Shown one piece after another: positions 6,481 to 8,292 of a stretch of DNA of 8,292 bases. Location of the stretch: assembly GCA_025056515.1 (NCBI GenBank), contig JANWWB010000035.1, positions 1 to 8,292 of the forward strand, given 5' to 3'. The stretch's first letter is position 1, and every line of letters starts with the position of its first letter. The position numbers were made by a program, and so were the translations under genes. Source of the stretch: Anaerolineales bacterium. Lineage in GTDB: Bacteria > Chloroflexota > Anaerolineae > Anaerolineales > Villigracilaceae. The notes under the pieces were generated by a model that was not told where the DNA came from, made no database searches, and saw only the letters and a list, made by a program, of their open reading frames with translations.

Positions 6481-7782
6481 CTAGGCTTGCGCTGCAGCGT
6501 CTTCTAGCATCGCGGTTGTCACCGATTTCGGGCGCTCGATGGGTTGACCGAGAGCGCGCGCCCACACTAAATTGGCCATCACGCCCAGACTGCGCCCCAC
6601 GCCGAACAAGACGGTGTAAAAGTCAAATTCGCGTACCCCATAGTAGTATTGGAGCGTGCCGGAAATGGCATCCACATTTGGCGCCGGATTTTTAGCCTTA
6701 CCCTGTTCCTTGAGCACCTGCGGTACAACCTCATATACCAATTCCGCAATCTGCACAAGGGTATCCTCAGGGAAATGTTTCTTGGCGTATTCCAATTGTG
6801 CCGTGAAGCGCGGATCGGTGACGCGCAGGACTGCATGTCCATACCCCGGGATGACCTTACCGCTGTTAAGAGTCTCCCAGGCAAAGTCATATAACTGCTG
6901 CCGAGTCGGGACTCCACCGAAACGGTCGCGCACCGAAATCAACCAGGCCAAGCATTCCTGATTCGCCAAACCATGGAGCGGACCAGCCAGCCCGTTCAAA
7001 CCGGCCGAGAAGGCGTAATACGCATCCGAGAGTGCCGAGCCGACCAAGTGCGTGGCATGTGCCGAGACATTCCCCAATTCGTGGTCGGAGTGTAGGATGA
7101 AGTACAGGCGGGAGAGGTCTTCATATCCCTTATCGGGGACACCCAGCATGCGGGCGAAATTGGCGCCGAAGTCCAAGCTGGCCTGATAACGCGGCTCCTG
7201 CTTGTCGCCGTATTTCCAGCGGTAGATAAACGCAGCGATGACCGGTGCTTTAGCGGTCAGGTTGAGGGCGTCTTCCAGGGTCGGCTCCCAATAGGTGTCC
7301 TTCTTCATCCCCTCGTGGTAGCGGCGTGTGAACTCGGACGTGCGTTCGAGGGCTAAGACCGCCTGAGAGAACAACACCATCGGATGGGTGTCCGTCGGCA
7401 TTGCCCGCAAGACATCATACACATAGCCCGGCACCTCAGCTCGCCGCGCCCATTCGGCCTCCACTGCTTCCGCTTGCTCCTTGGTCGGGACTTCGCCGAT
7501 GAGGAGCAAATAAAAGATAGCGCCAACATAAGGTATGTTCGCCCCATCCGGTTTAGGCAATTGCTCCAGCACCTCGGGGATAGATAGACCGCGGAATTTG
7601 ATGCCAGTTGCTGGGTCAACGAAAGAAATATCGGTCACCAGCGACTTGATGTCGCGCATGCCGCCATAGACCTGAGCGATCGTCACCTGATCTACGACGA
7701 CATCCCCATGCTCCTTAACCAGTTTAGCTACGCGTTCCCGCCAGGCGGGCAATTGCTCCGCAATTTTTTCGTGCAAAATCAT
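6481..7782 (-). CDS. gltA: Citrate synthase, eukaryotic (mitochondrial) type
   Basis: Condenses acetyl-CoA with oxaloacetate to give citrate, the entry step of the citric acid cycle, in the cytoplasm. The 433-residue protein matches the mitochondrial enzyme rather than E. coli-type GltA. It has HSDHELGNVSAH (231-242), GLAGPLHGLANQE (264-276), PGYGHAVLRVTDPR (312-325), NPAPNVDAISG (365-375), FGVGRSLG (393-400) and PIERPKS (414-420). From memory of pig citrate synthase, the active-site residues His238, His274, His320, Arg329, Asp375, Arg401 and Arg421 all fall at a constant offset of 4: H234, H270, H316, R325, D371, R397 and R417. The key region therefore aligns without gaps and the catalytic set is complete. 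The start at 7782 is chosen over an upstream in-frame ATG at 7812 because AAGGAGG stands 6 nt before it and the longer form would overlap mdh. It lies 26 bp after mdh and is followed by a strong hairpin terminator. Confidence 0.96.
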   Translation of the reverse strand: MILHEKIAEQLPAWRERVAKLVKEHGDVVVDQVTIAQVYGGMRDIKSLVTDISFVDPATGIKFRGLSIPEVLEQLPKPDGANIPYVGAIFYLLLIGEVPTKEQAEAVEAEWARRAEVPGYVYDVLRAMPTDTHPMVLFSQAVLALERTSEFTRRYHEGMKKDTYWEPTLEDALNLTAKAPVIAAFIYRWKYGDKQEPRYQASLDFGANFARMLGVPDKGYEDLSRLYFILHSDHELGNVSAHATHLVGSALSDAYYAFSAGLNGLAGPLHGLANQECLAWLISVRDRFGGVPTRQQLYDFAWETLNSGKVIPGYGHAVLRVTDPRFTAQLEYAKKHFPEDTLVQIAELVYEVVPQVLKEQGKAKNPAPNVDAISGTLQYYYGVREFDFYTVLFGVGRSLGVMANLVWARALGQPIERPKSVTTAMLEDAAAQA

Positions 7783-7788
7783 GGCTTT

Positions 7789-7795
7789 CCTCCTT
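7789..7795 (-). promoter_or_regulatory. Ribosome binding site deciding the gltA start
   Basis: AAGGAGG on the minus strand, 6 nt before the ATG at 7782, is a full Shine-Dalgarno match and lies in the 26-bp gap after the mdh stop. It fixes the citrate synthase start and rules out the upstream in-frame ATG at 7812. Confidence 0.9.
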
Positions 7796-7808
7796 GAGCG
7801 AAAGAAAA

Positions 7809-8292
<484 letters not shown>

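Overview
All seven supported genes lie on the minus strand, so the window reads from right to left. The protein families suggest a Chloroflexota bacterium, most likely an Anaerolineae-type lineage. The reasons are a lactate-dehydrogenase-like malate dehydrogenase of the Chloroflexus type, several polytopic glycosyltransferases of a style common in that phylum, and a soluble DegS-like kinase with a DegU/NarL-like regulator. This placement rests on remembered family resemblance, not on a search.

Right end (6433-8292): a two-gene central-carbon operon. The C-terminal half of malate dehydrogenase (mdh, running off the right edge) is followed after 26 bp by a complete citrate synthase of the eukaryotic/mitochondrial type (gltA). 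It closes with a strong 12-bp-stem hairpin terminator. The two enzymes act in sequence: malate to oxaloacetate, then oxaloacetate plus acetyl-CoA to citrate.

Intergenic 6190-6432: a gene-free stretch with a 17-position, 16-paired inverted repeat (6269-6285 / 6407-6423) enclosing smaller nested and mutually exclusive hairpins. It is the best candidate here for an undescribed element: a structured RNA, an attenuator or a small palindromic repeat.

Middle (1936-6189): three tightly coupled genes for large multi-spanning membrane proteins, one GT87/DUF2029-like and two GT39/ArnT-like. They overlap by 4 and 17 bp and look like one operon of lipid-linked-sugar (GT-C) glycosyltransferases facing the outside of the membrane. 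Acceptor and sugar are unknown.

Left end (97-1902): a clear extended -10 promoter drives a LuxR/NarL-family response regulator, followed 3 bp later by its likely partner, a cytosolic DegS-like histidine kinase. The kinase lacks the usual N-box asparagine. The last 96 bases are AT-rich and hold a consensus -10 box that may serve a gene beyond the left edge. No tRNA, rRNA, CRISPR array, insertion sequence or phage gene was seen.
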